Assembly (NCBI RefSeq): GCF_013030945.1
Contig: NZ_JABBXF010000090.1
Location: 1 to 48,854, forward strand
Direction: 5' to 3'
DNA length: 48,854 bases
Origin: Streptomyces morookaense
Lineage (GTDB): Bacteria > Actinomycetota > Actinomycetes > Streptomycetales > Streptomycetaceae
The translations under genes and the position numbers were made by a program. Shown piece by piece: positions 1 through 8,313 of the stretch. How positions within the stretch are numbered: the first letter of the stretch is position 1; every line of letters starts with the position of its first letter. The notes below the pieces were generated by a model. That model was given only the letters and a program-made list of their open reading frames with translations, ran no database searches and had not been told where the DNA came from.

Positions 1-1
1 C

Positions 2-157
2 CGCTACGACCTCAGCGAGGACGCCTCCACCGAGACGGCCATGATCTTCGGCGAGGTCTACCGCTACGGCGGCGAATGGAAGTTCCGTGCGGTGGGCCAG
101 GGGTACGCCTCCGGCCTGCGTGGCATCGCTCTAGACTTCGGGGTCAACGTTTCGTAA
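2..157 (+). CDS. TerD-family protein, C-terminal fragment
   Basis: The last 51 codons of a gene whose start lies left of the window. The fragment carries the TerD C-terminal signature: a strand with ETAMIFGEVYRY, then GEWKFRAVGQGYASGL and a short tail ending at TAA 155-157. The same signature occurs in the complete TerD protein at 2224-2934 (ETAMICGELYRR, GWKFRALGQGYASGL). TerD proteins are small cytoplasmic beta-sandwich, calcium-binding proteins of the tellurium-resistance/chemical stress system. The DUF475 (TerC-like) gene follows after about 50 bases, so the two may be cotranscribed. Confidence 0.85.
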   Translation, partial: RYDLSEDASTETAMIFGEVYRYGGEWKFRAVGQGYASGLRGIALDFGVNVS

Positions 158-206
158 AGCCGCGTCCCGTCGCGGCTCCCCGAACAGCGAAGGATTGGGT
201 CGACCA

Positions 207-1355
207 GTGCTCCTGAAAACCTTTGGTTGGTCGTTCGCCGTGACCGCGGCCGGACTGGCCCTGGCCGGCGTTCTCTGGGGGTGGCAGGGGCTGGCGGTCG
301 TCGCGATCCTCTCCGTCCTGGAGATCTCGCTCTCGTTCGACAACGCGGTCATCAACGCCGGAATCCTCCGGAAGATGAACCCGTTCTGGCAGAAGATGTT
401 CCTGACGCTGGGCATCCTCATCGCCGTCTTCGGCATGCGGCTGGTCTTCCCGGTCGTCATCGTGGCCATCACCGCCAAGCTGGGCCCCATCGAGGCCGTC
501 AAGGTCGCCGTCCAGGACCACGACCGCTACGAGCAGCTGGTCACCAGCGCCCACCCGGCCATCGCGGCCTTCGGCGGCATGTTCCTGCTCATGATCTTCC
601 TGGACTTCGTCTTCGAGGACCGGGACATCAAGTGGCTGGCCTGGCTGGAGAAGCCGCTGGCCAGACTCGGCAAGCTGGACACGCTGTCGATCGTCGTCTC
701 CCTGGTCGCGCTGCTGATCGCCGCGACCACCGTCGCCACCTCGGTCCCCGTGCACGGCGGTTCCGGCACGGTCGACAAGACGGCGACGGTGCTGCTGGCC
801 GGCGTCGGCGGCCTGGTGACCTACCTGATCGTCGGCGGCATCTCGGGCTTCTTCGAGGACCGCCTGGAGGATGAGGAAGAGGACGGCGAGGAGAACGAGG
901 AGAACGGGGCCGCGCTGCCGCAGAAGAGCGGCGCATCGGTCGTCGGACTGGCCGGAAAAGCCGCCTTCTTCATGTTCTTGTACCTTGAAGTCATCGACGC
1001 CTCCTTCTCCTTCGACGGTGTCATCGGTGCGTTTGCCATCACCAACGACATCTTCGCGATGGCGCTCGGTCTCGGCATCGGTGCGATGTACATCCGCTCG
1101 TTGACGGTCTTCCTTGTCCGTAAGGGCACCCTTGACGACTACGTCTATCTCGAGCACGGCGCGCACTACGCGATCGGAGCGCTGGCCGTCATTCTGCTCA
1201 TCACGATCAAGTACGAGATCAACGAGGTCGTCACGGGTCTCATCGGCGTCGTCCTGATCGGACTGGCGTTCTTCTCCTCGGTGTTGCGCAACCGCCGCGA
1301 GAGCGGCACGGGCAATGGCTCCGAAACCAAGGCGGAAGTCGCCACCGGGGTGTGA
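207..1355 (+). CDS. DUF475 (TerC-superfamily) integral membrane protein
   Basis: A polytopic membrane protein of about 382 residues. It has two related acidic transmembrane motifs: EISLSFDNAVINAG near residue 45 and EVIDASFSFDGVIGAF near residue 270. Intramembrane Asp pairs like these mark the TerC/DUF475 superfamily, which is linked to metal handling in Ter systems. A strongly acidic cytoplasmic-type loop (EDEEEDGEENEENG) lies near residue 225. I place the start at GTG 207, behind AAGGA at 189-193, giving the family-typical MLLKTFGWSF start; a TTG at 195 would sit directly on that ribosome site. It lies downstream of a terD fragment and ends in a strong hairpin. The transported ion is not shown by the sequence; Mn2+ is a guess from TerC relatives. 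Confidence 0.88.
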   Translation: MLLKTFGWSFAVTAAGLALAGVLWGWQGLAVVAILSVLEISLSFDNAVINAGILRKMNPFWQKMFLTLGILIAVFGMRLVFPVVIVAITAKLGPIEAVKVAVQDHDRYEQLVTSAHPAIAAFGGMFLLMIFLDFVFEDRDIKWLAWLEKPLARLGKLDTLSIVVSLVALLIAATTVATSVPVHGGSGTVDKTATVLLAGVGGLVTYLIVGGISGFFEDRLEDEEEDGEENEENGAALPQKSGASVVGLAGKAAFFMFLYLEVIDASFSFDGVIGAFAITNDIFAMALGLGIGAMYIRSLTVFLVRKGTLDDYVYLEHGAHYAIGALAVILLITIKYEINEVVTGLIGVVLIGLAFFSSVLRNRRESGTGNGSETKAEVATGV

Positions 1356-1385
1356 CCCCGGCACATTTGAGGAACGTTTCCCCTG

Positions 1386-1419
1386 GAGGCGGCCGCGAGG
1401 AACACCTCGCGGCCGCCTC
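1386..1419 (+). terminator. Intrinsic terminator hairpin after DUF475 gene
   Basis: A perfect 14-bp stem (GAGGCGGCCGCGAG paired with CTCGCGGCCGCCTC) with a six-base loop, 30 bases after the stop codon. There is no clear U tract, as is usual in Streptomyces. Confidence 0.75.
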
Positions 1420-1466
1420 GCGGGTTCACGGCACGGTCACGCTACGGACGGTGGGGGTACAGCGCG

Positions 1467-2213
1467 ATGACGATCCGGGAAATGCTCTTCGGAAACTGGG
1501 GGTACGGGGCCGCGCGACAGTTCGATGTCACCGGCACCGGGGCGGTGGAGCTCACCAAGCGCCACCACACGTTCTCGCTGACCAAGCAGGGGGCCGCCAC
1601 GGGCAATCTGCGCGTCAACCTGTCCTGGCGGATGCGCACCTCGGACTTCATGGACGACCGGTCCACCTCGCTCGGCGCCGGACTGCGGCACCCGTTCCGC
1701 AAGTTCACACCCGAGGTGGTGGCGGCACAGGGACCGGCCGTGGTCAACGTCGACCTCGACCTCGCCTGTATGTATGAGCTCCAGGACGGCACGAAGGGGG
1801 TGGTGCAGCCGCTCGGCAACATACTGGGCAGCATCAACTCCCCGCCGTACATCCAGCTCAGCGGCGACGACCGGTTCGGCTCGGGCGCGGGTGAGGACAT
1901 CTACATCAACATGGACCACCGCGAAGAGTTCAAGCGCCTGCTGATCTTCGTCTACATCTATGACGGCACACCGGCGTTCGACCGTACCCACGCCACGGTG
2001 ACGCTGTATCCCGGCAACGGCCCCCAGCTCGAAATCGCACTCCACGAGCGCGCCCCGGAAGCCCGCTCGTGCGCCGTCGTCATGATCGAGAACCGTGGCG
2101 GCGACATCGTGGTCCGCCGCGAGATGAAGTACGTCTACGGCTTCCAGAGCGAACTGGACCGGCTGTACGGGTGGGGGCTGCAGTGGGGCAGGGGCTACAA
2201 GTCCAAGGTGTGA
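1467..2213 (+). CDS. TerD-family (TerA-like) tellurium resistance protein
   Basis: A 248-residue soluble protein of the TerD/TerA fold. It opens with MTIREMLFGNWGYGAARQFD and a region reading LTKQGAATGNLRVNLSW, the usual 'synthetic' beta strand. The middle has DLDLACMYELQDGTKGVVQPLGN, typical of TerA/TerD proteins that describe a quantitative ligand (calcium) site, then SGDDRFGSGAGEDIYINMDHREEFKRLLIFVYIYDG. The C-terminus ends REMKYVYGFQSELDRLYGWGLQWGRGYKSKV. It faces the convergent terD at 2224 with a 10-base gap. It probably acts with the neighbouring Ter proteins in a membrane-proximal stress complex; the biochemical role is not established. Confidence 0.85.
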   Translation: MTIREMLFGNWGYGAARQFDVTGTGAVELTKRHHTFSLTKQGAATGNLRVNLSWRMRTSDFMDDRSTSLGAGLRHPFRKFTPEVVAAQGPAVVNVDLDLACMYELQDGTKGVVQPLGNILGSINSPPYIQLSGDDRFGSGAGEDIYINMDHREEFKRLLIFVYIYDGTPAFDRTHATVTLYPGNGPQLEIALHERAPEARSCAVVMIENRGGDIVVRREMKYVYGFQSELDRLYGWGLQWGRGYKSKV

Positions 2214-2223
2214 ACGCCCCGGC

Positions 2224-2934
2224 TCACCGGGCCAGGAACTGCGGCCCCTGAGGCGGCAACCGGAACCCCGGCGCCGGCCCGGCCGGCGCCGGCGGGTACC
2301 CGTACCCCGCCCCCGGCGGATACGACGGCACCGGCACCGGCGGCTCCGCCACCGGCTCCGGGCCCCCCGCAGGGGCCGCGGCGTCGTCCACCGAGATGCC
2401 GAACTCGGTGGCGAGGCCCACCAGCCCGGACGCATACCCCTGCCCGAGCGCCCGGAACTTCCACCCCTCCCCGCGCCGGTACAGCTCGCCGCAGATCATG
2501 GCGGTCTCGTCGCCCGTCTCCGGCTGCACATCGAAGCGGGCGACGGGCTCGGCGGCCGCCTCCGGTCCGCCCGCGGCCATGTCGTACAGCAGCACGGACA
2601 GGTCCTTGACCAGTCCGAAGGGGCCGCCGTCCGCGGAGGCGGCCAGCACGACGCGTGTCACCGAGCCGTCGAGCGCGGGGAGGTCGGCCTCCAGCGAGTC
2701 CGTCATCCCTTCCACGAGCCGCTTCTTCGGCAGGTGCCGGACCAGGCCCGAGGGGTGCCGGGGCTGGTTGTAGAAGACGAAGTCCTCGTCCGAGCGGACC
2801 CGTCCCGCATCGCCCAGCAGCAGGGCGGAGGCGTCCACGTCGGGGACGCCCGGGCCGGGGGTCCAGCGCAGTACGGCCCGTATCGTCAGGGCGTCCAGCG
2901 GGATGTTCGACCCCTTCAGCATCGCGTGCGTCAT
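2224..2934 (-). CDS. TerD-family protein with Pro/Gly-rich tail
   Basis: A 236-residue protein. Residues 1-175 are a canonical TerD domain: MLKGSNIPL start, LRWTPGPGVPDVDASALLLGDAGRVRSDEDFVFYNQP (Asp-rich calcium-site region), and the C-terminal ETAMICGELYRR...GWKFRALGQGYASGL. The last 60 residues are low-complexity, rich in Pro, Gly, Ala and Tyr (PPGAGYGYPPAPAGPAPGF), an extension commonly attached to Streptomyces TerD proteins and perhaps an interaction tail. The ATG has AGGA about 9 bases upstream. It is divergent from the CitE-like gene at 3144, with about 210 bp of shared promoter DNA. Confidence 0.9.
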   Translation of the reverse strand: MTHAMLKGSNIPLDALTIRAVLRWTPGPGVPDVDASALLLGDAGRVRSDEDFVFYNQPRHPSGLVRHLPKKRLVEGMTDSLEADLPALDGSVTRVVLAASADGGPFGLVKDLSVLLYDMAAGGPEAAAEPVARFDVQPETGDETAMICGELYRRGEGWKFRALGQGYASGLVGLATEFGISVDDAAAPAGGPEPVAEPPVPVPSYPPGAGYGYPPAPAGPAPGFRLPPQGPQFLAR

Positions 2935-3143
2935 GTCCGCAATCCTGCCTTCCTCCGCGGGCGACGGACAACGCAGGGGGTGTCGCGCGTCCCGCTGCTC
3001 CTACTCGACATGTTGACGCCGGTCAGGAGTTTTTCTGTTGCTTGGGGAACTCTTGACCACCCGCCGGACGTACGATAACCAGCCACACTCCGGGCCCGGC
3101 AGCACTCCCGGAGGCGTCGAGGCGTGGCCCAACGGGGAGACTG
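2935..3143. promoter_or_regulatory. Divergent promoter region between terD and the Ter enzyme operon
   Basis: 209 bp without a gene. It is the least GC-rich stretch of this part of the window. It contains a GAGTT...AACTC inverted repeat (about 3028-3051) around a T-rich run, and two TTGAC hexamers (about 3014 and 3052), either of which could be a -35 element for the plus-strand operon. No operator can be assigned to a known regulator. Confidence 0.4.
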
Positions 3144-4304
3144 ATGAGGCATTTCGACCACCTTGCGCCCACGGTGCGGAATGGGCTGTTCCATAAGGAG
3201 CCGTGCAGCTTCGACGCCGGCTCCCCGGCCCGCACCCTCGCGGTCGCCCTCGGTGCCACGCTCTACAGCCCCGCCACCCGCAGCACGCTCGCCGCGGACA
3301 TCGTCAAGCAGGCGGAGCGCGGCGTGGTGTCCATGGTCCTGTGCCTGGAGGACTCCATCGGGGACGCCGAGGTCGCCGGGGCGGAGGAGAACCTCGTCCG
3401 GCAGCTGACCGCACTCGCGGACTCCACCCGTGATCTCCCGCTGCTGTTCGTCCGCGTCCGCGAGCCCGGCCAGATCACCGCCCTGATGCGGCGCCTCGGC
3501 CCGGCCGGGCGGCTGCTGTCCGGATTCGTTCTCCCCAAGTTCACCGAGGAACGCGGCCTGCCCTTCCTGGAGGCGCTCACCACCGCCGAAGCCGCCTGCG
3601 GACAGCGGCTGTTCGCCATGCCCGTCCTCGAATCGCCCGAACTGCTGCACCTGGAGACGCGTACGGAGACGCTCGGCGGCATCGCCCGCGCCGTCGAGAA
3701 GCACCGGGACCGCGTCCTGGCCCTCCGCCTCGGCGTCACCGACTTCTGCTCCGCCTACGGACTGCGCCGCGCGCCCGACATGACCGCGTACGACGTGCAG
3801 CTCGTCGCCTCCGTCATCGCCGACGTCGTCAACGTCCTCGGCCGCGCGGACGGCAGCGGCTTCACCGTCACCGGCCCGGTCTGGGAGTACTTCCCGCAGC
3901 CCCAGCGGATGTTCAAGCCCCAGCTGCGCCGCAGCCCCTTCGCCGGCTCCGCGGAGGCGCTGCGCGCCGCGCTGATCGAGCACGACATGGACGGCCTGCT
4001 GCGCGAGATCCAGCTCGACCGCGCCAACGGCCTGCAGGGCAAGACCTGTATCCACCCTTCCCACGTCGCCCCCGTGCACGCCCTCTCCGTCGTCAGCCAC
4101 GAGGAGTTCAGCGACGCGCAGGACATCCTGCGGCCGGATCGCGACGGCGGCGGAGTGCTGCGCTCCGCGTATACGAACAAGATGAACGAAGTGAAGCCGC
4201 ACCGGGCCTGGGCCGAGCGGACGATGCTGCGCGCCGAGGTGTTCGGCGTCGCGCGGGAGGACGTGGGCTTCGTGGAACTGCTGTCGGCGAGCGTGCGGAC
4301 GTGA
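3144..4304 (+). CDS. HpcH/HpaI aldolase/citrate-lyase-like C-C bond lyase of the Ter module
   Basis: A 386-residue TIM-barrel protein of the CitE/HpcH superfamily, in the Ter-associated subgroup. Markers are LGATLYSPATR near residue 38, VVSMVLCLEDSIGD (residues 61-74, with the acidic metal/substrate residues E69 and D70), FVRVREPGQI, GFVLPKFT (barrel Lys), LALRLGVTDFCSAYGLRR and KTCIHPSHVAPV near residue 295. It ends with a family-specific tail containing TNKMNEVKPH. In Ter islands this enzyme sits beside a phosphoribosyltransferase and a HAD phosphatase, and the set is predicted to make a nucleoside-like metabolite; the substrate is unknown. The stop lies inside a 12-bp tandem repeat. Confidence 0.85.
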   Translation: MRHFDHLAPTVRNGLFHKEPCSFDAGSPARTLAVALGATLYSPATRSTLAADIVKQAERGVVSMVLCLEDSIGDAEVAGAEENLVRQLTALADSTRDLPLLFVRVREPGQITALMRRLGPAGRLLSGFVLPKFTEERGLPFLEALTTAEAACGQRLFAMPVLESPELLHLETRTETLGGIARAVEKHRDRVLALRLGVTDFCSAYGLRRAPDMTAYDVQLVASVIADVVNVLGRADGSGFTVTGPVWEYFPQPQRMFKPQLRRSPFAGSAEALRAALIEHDMDGLLREIQLDRANGLQGKTCIHPSHVAPVHALSVVSHEEFSDAQDILRPDRDGGGVLRSAYTNKMNEVKPHRAWAERTMLRAEVFGVAREDVGFVELLSASVRT

Positions 4305-4342
4305 ACGCGGACGTGAACGCGGACGGGACTCGGACGTGAAGG
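4297..4342 (+). repeat. 12-bp tandem repeat across a gene junction
   Basis: GGACGTGAACGC occurs twice exactly (4297-4308, 4309-4320), followed by two degenerate units (GGACGGGACTC, GGACGTGAAGG). The array contains the stop codon of the lyase gene and runs into the ribosome-binding region of the phosphoribosyltransferase gene. Confidence 0.8.
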
Positions 4343-4353
4343 AGCAACGGAGC

Positions 4354-6747
4354 GTGGTGGACGTGTGGTCGGGCCAGTGGGTCACGGACCGGCTCGGGGT
4401 CGGCCTGGAAGGGGACCGGCAACTGCCGGAGCTGCTGGGCCTGGCCCTGCGCCGCAACCCCCGGCGGGCGCACCTGCTGGTCTCGAACGTGCTCGGCAAG
4501 CATGTACCGGCCTCGCCCGCGCGGGTGTACGGGGCCGGGCTCGATCTGGGCCGCCGGGTACGGGAGTTGCTGGGCGGGGCCGGTGCGGCGGGGGCGGTGG
4601 TGCTCGGCTATGCGGAGACGGCCACGGGCCTCGGCCACTCCGTCGCGGACGGCCTCGGCACCGCCCCGTACCTGCACTCCACGCGCCGCGCCGTGCGCGG
4701 GGTCCGCGCGGTCGGCGGCTTCGAGGAGGAGCACAGCCACGCGACGTCGCACCTGCTGCTGCCCGAGGACCCGGAACTGCTGGCGTGCGACGGCCCGTTG
4801 GTGCTCGTCGACGACGAGTTCTCGACGGGCCGCACGGTCCTGAACACCATCGCCGCACTGCACGAGCGCTTCCCCCGCGACCGGTACGTGGTCGTCGCCC
4901 TGGTCGACATGCGCACCGCGCAGGACCGCGCGCGGCTGGAGGAGTTCGCGGCGGACCTGGGCGCGCGCGTCGACGTCGTCGCGCTGGCGAGCGGGACGGT
5001 CCGGCTGCCGGAGGGTGTGCTGGAGCGGGGCCGGGAACTGGTCGCCCGGCACGACGACGCCCGCGCCGAGGACCCGCCCCGCCGCGGCGAGGTCTCCCGC
5101 GTCGGCCTGCAGTGGCCCCTCGGCCTCCCCGACGGAGGCCGCCACGGCTTCACCCCCGCCCACCGCGCCCGCCTGGAAGCCGCCCTTCCGGCCATGGCGG
5201 CCCGTATCCGCGAGGCCCTCCCGCCGGGGGCGCGGCGCGTACTCGTCCTCGGCAACGAGGAGTTGATGTACGCGCCCCTGCGCCTGGCCGTGGAACTGGA
5301 GCGGTCGGTGGACGGCGTGCGGTTCTCCACGACCACCCGGTCACCGGTCCTCCCCGTCGACGACCCCGGCTATGCGATCCGGTCGCGGATCACCTTCCCG
5401 GCCCACGACGCCCCCGACGGCGAGCGCTACGCGTACAACGTGGCCGGCGCCGGCTTCGACGCGATCGTCGCCGTCGTCGACTCGGCCGGCGACACCCCCG
5501 CCCTGCACGCCCCCGGCGGCCTGCCGGACCGCCTCGCCGCCCACACCCGGAAGGTCCTGCTCGCCGTGATCCCCTCGCACCGCGCCGCCGGCGAGCCCCT
5601 GCGCGGCCCCGCCTTCTCCTCCTACGACCCCGAGGACGTCGGCTGGCTGCTCCAGGACCTGTCCTCCGTGGCACTCGAAGCCCCCACCGAGGAACGGGAG
5701 GAGGCCATCCAGAGCGGCGGCGCCCACTACGCGGAGTCGCTGCCCGTCGAGTACCAGCCCAGCGCGCGCTACCAGGCGCTCTACCGCACCGCCCTCGACG
5801 CCTCCGCGGCCCGGATCGCCCGCGCGGTCGGCGTCGTCACCGAGACCGTCCTCGCGGAGCGCTCGCCCCGCCCCGTCCTCGTCTCCCTCGCCCGCGCGGG
5901 CACGCCCGTGGGCGTGCTGATGCGCCGCTGGGCCCGGTACGCGTACGGCCTGGACCTGCCGCACTACGCCGTCTCCATCGTCCGCGGCCGCGGCATCGAC
6001 GCCAACGCGCTGCGCTGGCTGGCCGGCCGCTACGACCCGGCGGACGTCGTCTTCGTCGACGGCTGGACCGGCAAGGGCGCCATAACCCGCGAACTCGCCG
6101 AGGCGATCGAGGGGTTGGAGGGATGCGACGGCTTCGACCCGCGCCTCGCGGTCCTCGCCGACCCCGGCCACTGCGTGGCCACCTACGGCACGCGCGACGA
6201 CTTCCTCATCCCGTCCGCCTGCCTCAACTCGACCGTCTCCGGCCTGGTCTCGCGCACGGTCCTGCGCTCCGACCTCGTCGGCCCCGGCGACTTCCACGGC
6301 GCCAAGTTCTACCGCGAGCTGGCCGGCGCCGACGTCTCGCGCTCGTTCCTCGACGCCGTCACCGCCCGCTTCCCCGAGGTCGCCGAGGACGTCGCCCTCG
6401 ACGCCAAGCGCTTCGCCGCCGCCCCCGACCGCACCCCCACCTGGACCGGCTGGGCAGCCGTCGAGCGCATCAGCGAGGAATACGGCATCCACGACATCAA
6501 CCTCGTCAAGCCGGGCGTCGGCGAGACGACCCGCGTCCTGCTGCGCCGCGTCCCCTGGAAGATCCTCGCCAGGCGCGGCGCGGGCGCCGACCTCGACCAT
6601 GTGCGGCTGCTGGCGGAACAGCGCGGCGTCCCCGTCGAGGAGGTCGACGGCACCGACGGCCTGCCCTACAGCTGCGTCGGCCTCGTCCACCCCCGCTACA
6701 CGCGCGGCGCCACCGGCGCGGACGGCAAGGCGGTGCCGACGCCGTGA
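4354..6747 (+). CDS. Fused double phosphoribosyltransferase (PRTase-TRSP-PRTase-PELOTA)
   Basis: A roughly 797-residue soluble multidomain protein of the Ter stress system. Residues about 1-250 are a phosphoribosyltransferase with the PRPP-binding motif VLVDDEFSTGRT (150-161). A TRSP region follows, with the diagnostic TTRSPVLP near residue 326. A second PRTase-like domain has SLARAGTPVGVLMRRW and the motif VVFVDGWTGKG (565-575). The last 85 residues (LVKPGVGETTRVLLRRVPWKIL onwards) look like the PELOTA-type RNA-binding domain known from these proteins. I chose GTG 4354 because AAGGAG at 4339-4344 is 9 bases upstream; GTG 4336 would add six residues. Its stop overlaps the HAD start by four bases. 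Both PRTase cores are often separate proteins, so this is a natural fusion. Confidence 0.85.
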   Translation: MVDVWSGQWVTDRLGVGLEGDRQLPELLGLALRRNPRRAHLLVSNVLGKHVPASPARVYGAGLDLGRRVRELLGGAGAAGAVVLGYAETATGLGHSVADGLGTAPYLHSTRRAVRGVRAVGGFEEEHSHATSHLLLPEDPELLACDGPLVLVDDEFSTGRTVLNTIAALHERFPRDRYVVVALVDMRTAQDRARLEEFAADLGARVDVVALASGTVRLPEGVLERGRELVARHDDARAEDPPRRGEVSRVGLQWPLGLPDGGRHGFTPAHRARLEAALPAMAARIREALPPGARRVLVLGNEELMYAPLRLAVELERSVDGVRFSTTTRSPVLPVDDPGYAIRSRITFPAHDAPDGERYAYNVAGAGFDAIVAVVDSAGDTPALHAPGGLPDRLAAHTRKVLLAVIPSHRAAGEPLRGPAFSSYDPEDVGWLLQDLSSVALEAPTEEREEAIQSGGAHYAESLPVEYQPSARYQALYRTALDASAARIARAVGVVTETVLAERSPRPVLVSLARAGTPVGVLMRRWARYAYGLDLPHYAVSIVRGRGIDANALRWLAGRYDPADVVFVDGWTGKGAITRELAEAIEGLEGCDGFDPRLAVLADPGHCVATYGTRDDFLIPSACLNSTVSGLVSRTVLRSDLVGPGDFHGAKFYRELAGADVSRSFLDAVTARFPEVAEDVALDAKRFAAAPDRTPTWTGWAAVERISEEYGIHDINLVKPGVGETTRVLLRRVPWKILARRGAGADLDHVRLLAEQRGVPVEEVDGTDGLPYSCVGLVHPRYTRGATGADGKAVPTP

Positions 6748-7541
6748 CGCCGGTACTGGTCGCCAGCGACCTCGACCGCACCCTCATCTACTCGGAGGCC
6801 GCGCTCGGCCTCGCCGACAGCACGTCGCCGCTGCTGTGCGTGGAGACGTACCGGGACAGACCGCTGTCGTACATGACGCACACGGCCGCCGGGCTGCTGG
6901 CCGGGGTGGCCCGTACGGCCGTCTTCGTCCCGACGACGACCCGCACACGGGAACAGTACGAACGCGTCCGACTGCCCGGCCCCGCACCGCGGTTCGCCGT
7001 CTGCGCGAACGGCGGGCAACCCCTCGTCGACGGCGAACCGGACGCCGGCTGGCACGCGGCGGTACGGCGGAGGCTGGCCGCCGAGTGCGCCACGCTGGCC
7101 GAGGTCCGTACGCGGCTGCTGCGCACCGCGGACCCGGCGTGGCTGCTCAAGGAGCGCGTGGCCGAGGACCTCTTCGCGTATCTCGTCGTGGAGCGCGGGC
7201 AGTTGCCGGACGCCTGGGTCGCGGACCTGGCGGAGTGGGCGGCACCGCGGGGCTGGACGGTGTCCCTGCAGGGCCGCAAGCTCTACGCCGTGCCGGAACC
7301 GCTCACCAAGAGCGCGGCCGTCGCCGAGGTCGCCCGCCGCACCGGCGCGGCCCGGGTGCTGGCCGCGGGCGACTCCCTGCTCGACGCCGACCTGCTGCTC
7401 GCGGCGGACCTCGCCTGGCGCCCCGGCCACGGCGAACTGGCCGACCTGGACTGGACGGCACCGCACGTCACGGCGCTGGCGGCGCGGGGTGTGACGGCGG
7501 GCGAGGAAATTGCGCGCGCCTTCGCCGCGGCGTGCACGTAA
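6744..7541 (+). CDS. HAD-superfamily phosphatase of the Ter module
   Basis: A 265-residue HAD hydrolase. Motif I is ASDLDRTLIYSE (nucleophile D9, acid D11); motif II is in VFVPTTTRTREQYERV; the late Lys is in LTKSAAVAEVARR; motif III/IV is AAGDSLLDADLLLAADLAWRPGHGEL. This layout matches Cof/sucrose-phosphatase-like HADs with a cap between motifs II and III. The GTG start overlaps the upstream stop as GTGA, so it is translationally coupled to the phosphoribosyltransferase. In Ter islands this HAD is thought to dephosphorylate the phosphoribosyl intermediate made by the preceding enzymes; the substrate is inferred from context only. Confidence 0.85.
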   Translation: MTPVLVASDLDRTLIYSEAALGLADSTSPLLCVETYRDRPLSYMTHTAAGLLAGVARTAVFVPTTTRTREQYERVRLPGPAPRFAVCANGGQPLVDGEPDAGWHAAVRRRLAAECATLAEVRTRLLRTADPAWLLKERVAEDLFAYLVVERGQLPDAWVADLAEWAAPRGWTVSLQGRKLYAVPEPLTKSAAVAEVARRTGAARVLAAGDSLLDADLLLAADLAWRPGHGELADLDWTAPHVTALAARGVTAGEEIARAFAAACT

Positions 7542-7556
7542 TCTCGTGGGCGGCCT

Positions 7557-7596
7557 GCAGTCGTCAGCAGTTGTCAGCAGCCGCCAGCAGTCGTCA
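7557..7596 (+). repeat. Four 10-bp tandem repeats in a leader
   Basis: Four contiguous copies of a 10-mer: GCAGTCGTCA, GCAGTTGTCA, GCAGCCGCCA, GCAGTCGTCA. The array ends a few bases before the GAGGAGA ribosome site of the methyltransferase gene. Variation is confined to positions 5 and 8. Confidence 0.85.
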
Positions 7597-7611
7597 CAAC
7601 GAGGAGACGTC

Positions 7612-8280
7612 GTGCCCGAGTTGAAGAACGCCCCGCTCACGCCCGAGCTGTACGCGTACGTCCTGGCCCACAACCCGCCGCTGGACGCGGTGCAGCGCGA
7701 CGTGGTCGACACCACCCATGCCTTGTTGCCGGACGTGGCGGTCAAGCAGGTCCCGCACGAGCAGGCAGCGCTGCTGGCCTTCCTGGTCCGCCTGACGGGC
7801 GCCCGGCAGCTGTTGGAAGTCGGCACCTTCACGGGCCTGTCGGCCCTGTCCATGGCGCAGGCGCTGCCGCCGGGCGAGGGCCGGCTGATCGCCCTCGACA
7901 TCTCGGAGGAGTGGACGGCCCACGCCCGCCGGGCCTGGGCCGAGGCGGGCGTCGCGGACCGCATCGACCTGCGGATCGCGCCCGCCCTCGACTCCCTGCG
8001 GGCCATGCCGGCCGAGCCGCACCTGGACCTGGCGTTCCTGGACGCGGACAAGGGCGGCTACATCGCCTATTGGGACGAGATCGTCCCGCGGCTGCGGCCG
8101 GGCGGCCTGCTGGTGGTCGACAACGTCCTGTTCGGCGGCTCGGTCGTGGACCCGGCGGTGACGGACGGCCCGGGCGCGGCCGTCCGCGCGTTCAACGAAC
8201 ACGCGGCGAAGGACGGGCGGATGGAGAGCGTGATGCTGACCGTGGCCGACGGGGTGACGCTCGCGCGGCGGGTGGGGTAG
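7612..8280 (+). CDS. Class I SAM-dependent O-methyltransferase (CCoAMT-like)
   Basis: A 222-residue member of the catechol/caffeoyl-CoA O-methyltransferase family (Methyltransf_3). It shows LLEVGTFTGLSALSMAQAL (SAM glycine loop), LIALDISEEW (acidic residue for the SAM ribose), and LDLAFLDADKGGYIAYWDEI followed by GGLLVVDNVLFGG, where the Asp/Asn residues bind the divalent metal. The start is GTG 7612 behind GAGGAGA. It lies 70 bases after the HAD gene and may belong to the same transcript, but the repeat-filled gap makes this uncertain. It would methylate a vicinal diol; the substrate is unknown. Confidence 0.88.
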   Translation: MPELKNAPLTPELYAYVLAHNPPLDAVQRDVVDTTHALLPDVAVKQVPHEQAALLAFLVRLTGARQLLEVGTFTGLSALSMAQALPPGEGRLIALDISEEWTAHARRAWAEAGVADRIDLRIAPALDSLRAMPAEPHLDLAFLDADKGGYIAYWDEIVPRLRPGGLLVVDNVLFGGSVVDPAVTDGPGAAVRAFNEHAAKDGRMESVMLTVADGVTLARRVG

Positions 8281-8292
8281 CCGGGGCACGCC

Positions 8293-8313
8293 GCCCCGTC
8301 ACCCCTACGGGGC
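8293..8313. terminator. Bidirectional terminator hairpin
   Basis: GCCCCGT (8293-8299) pairs with ACGGGGC (8307-8313) around a 7-base loop, between the convergent methyltransferase and FmdB genes. It overlaps the last codons of the FmdB gene. Confidence 0.55.

Noticed and set aside
5341..6690. Long minus-strand frame opposite the phosphoribosyltransferase gene
   Set aside because: Asp/Gly/Ala-rich repetitive translation with no motifs, antisense to a gene with clear catalytic motifs.
7557..7596. Short CRISPR-like array
   Set aside because: 10-base units are contiguous with no spacers and no cas gene is present.
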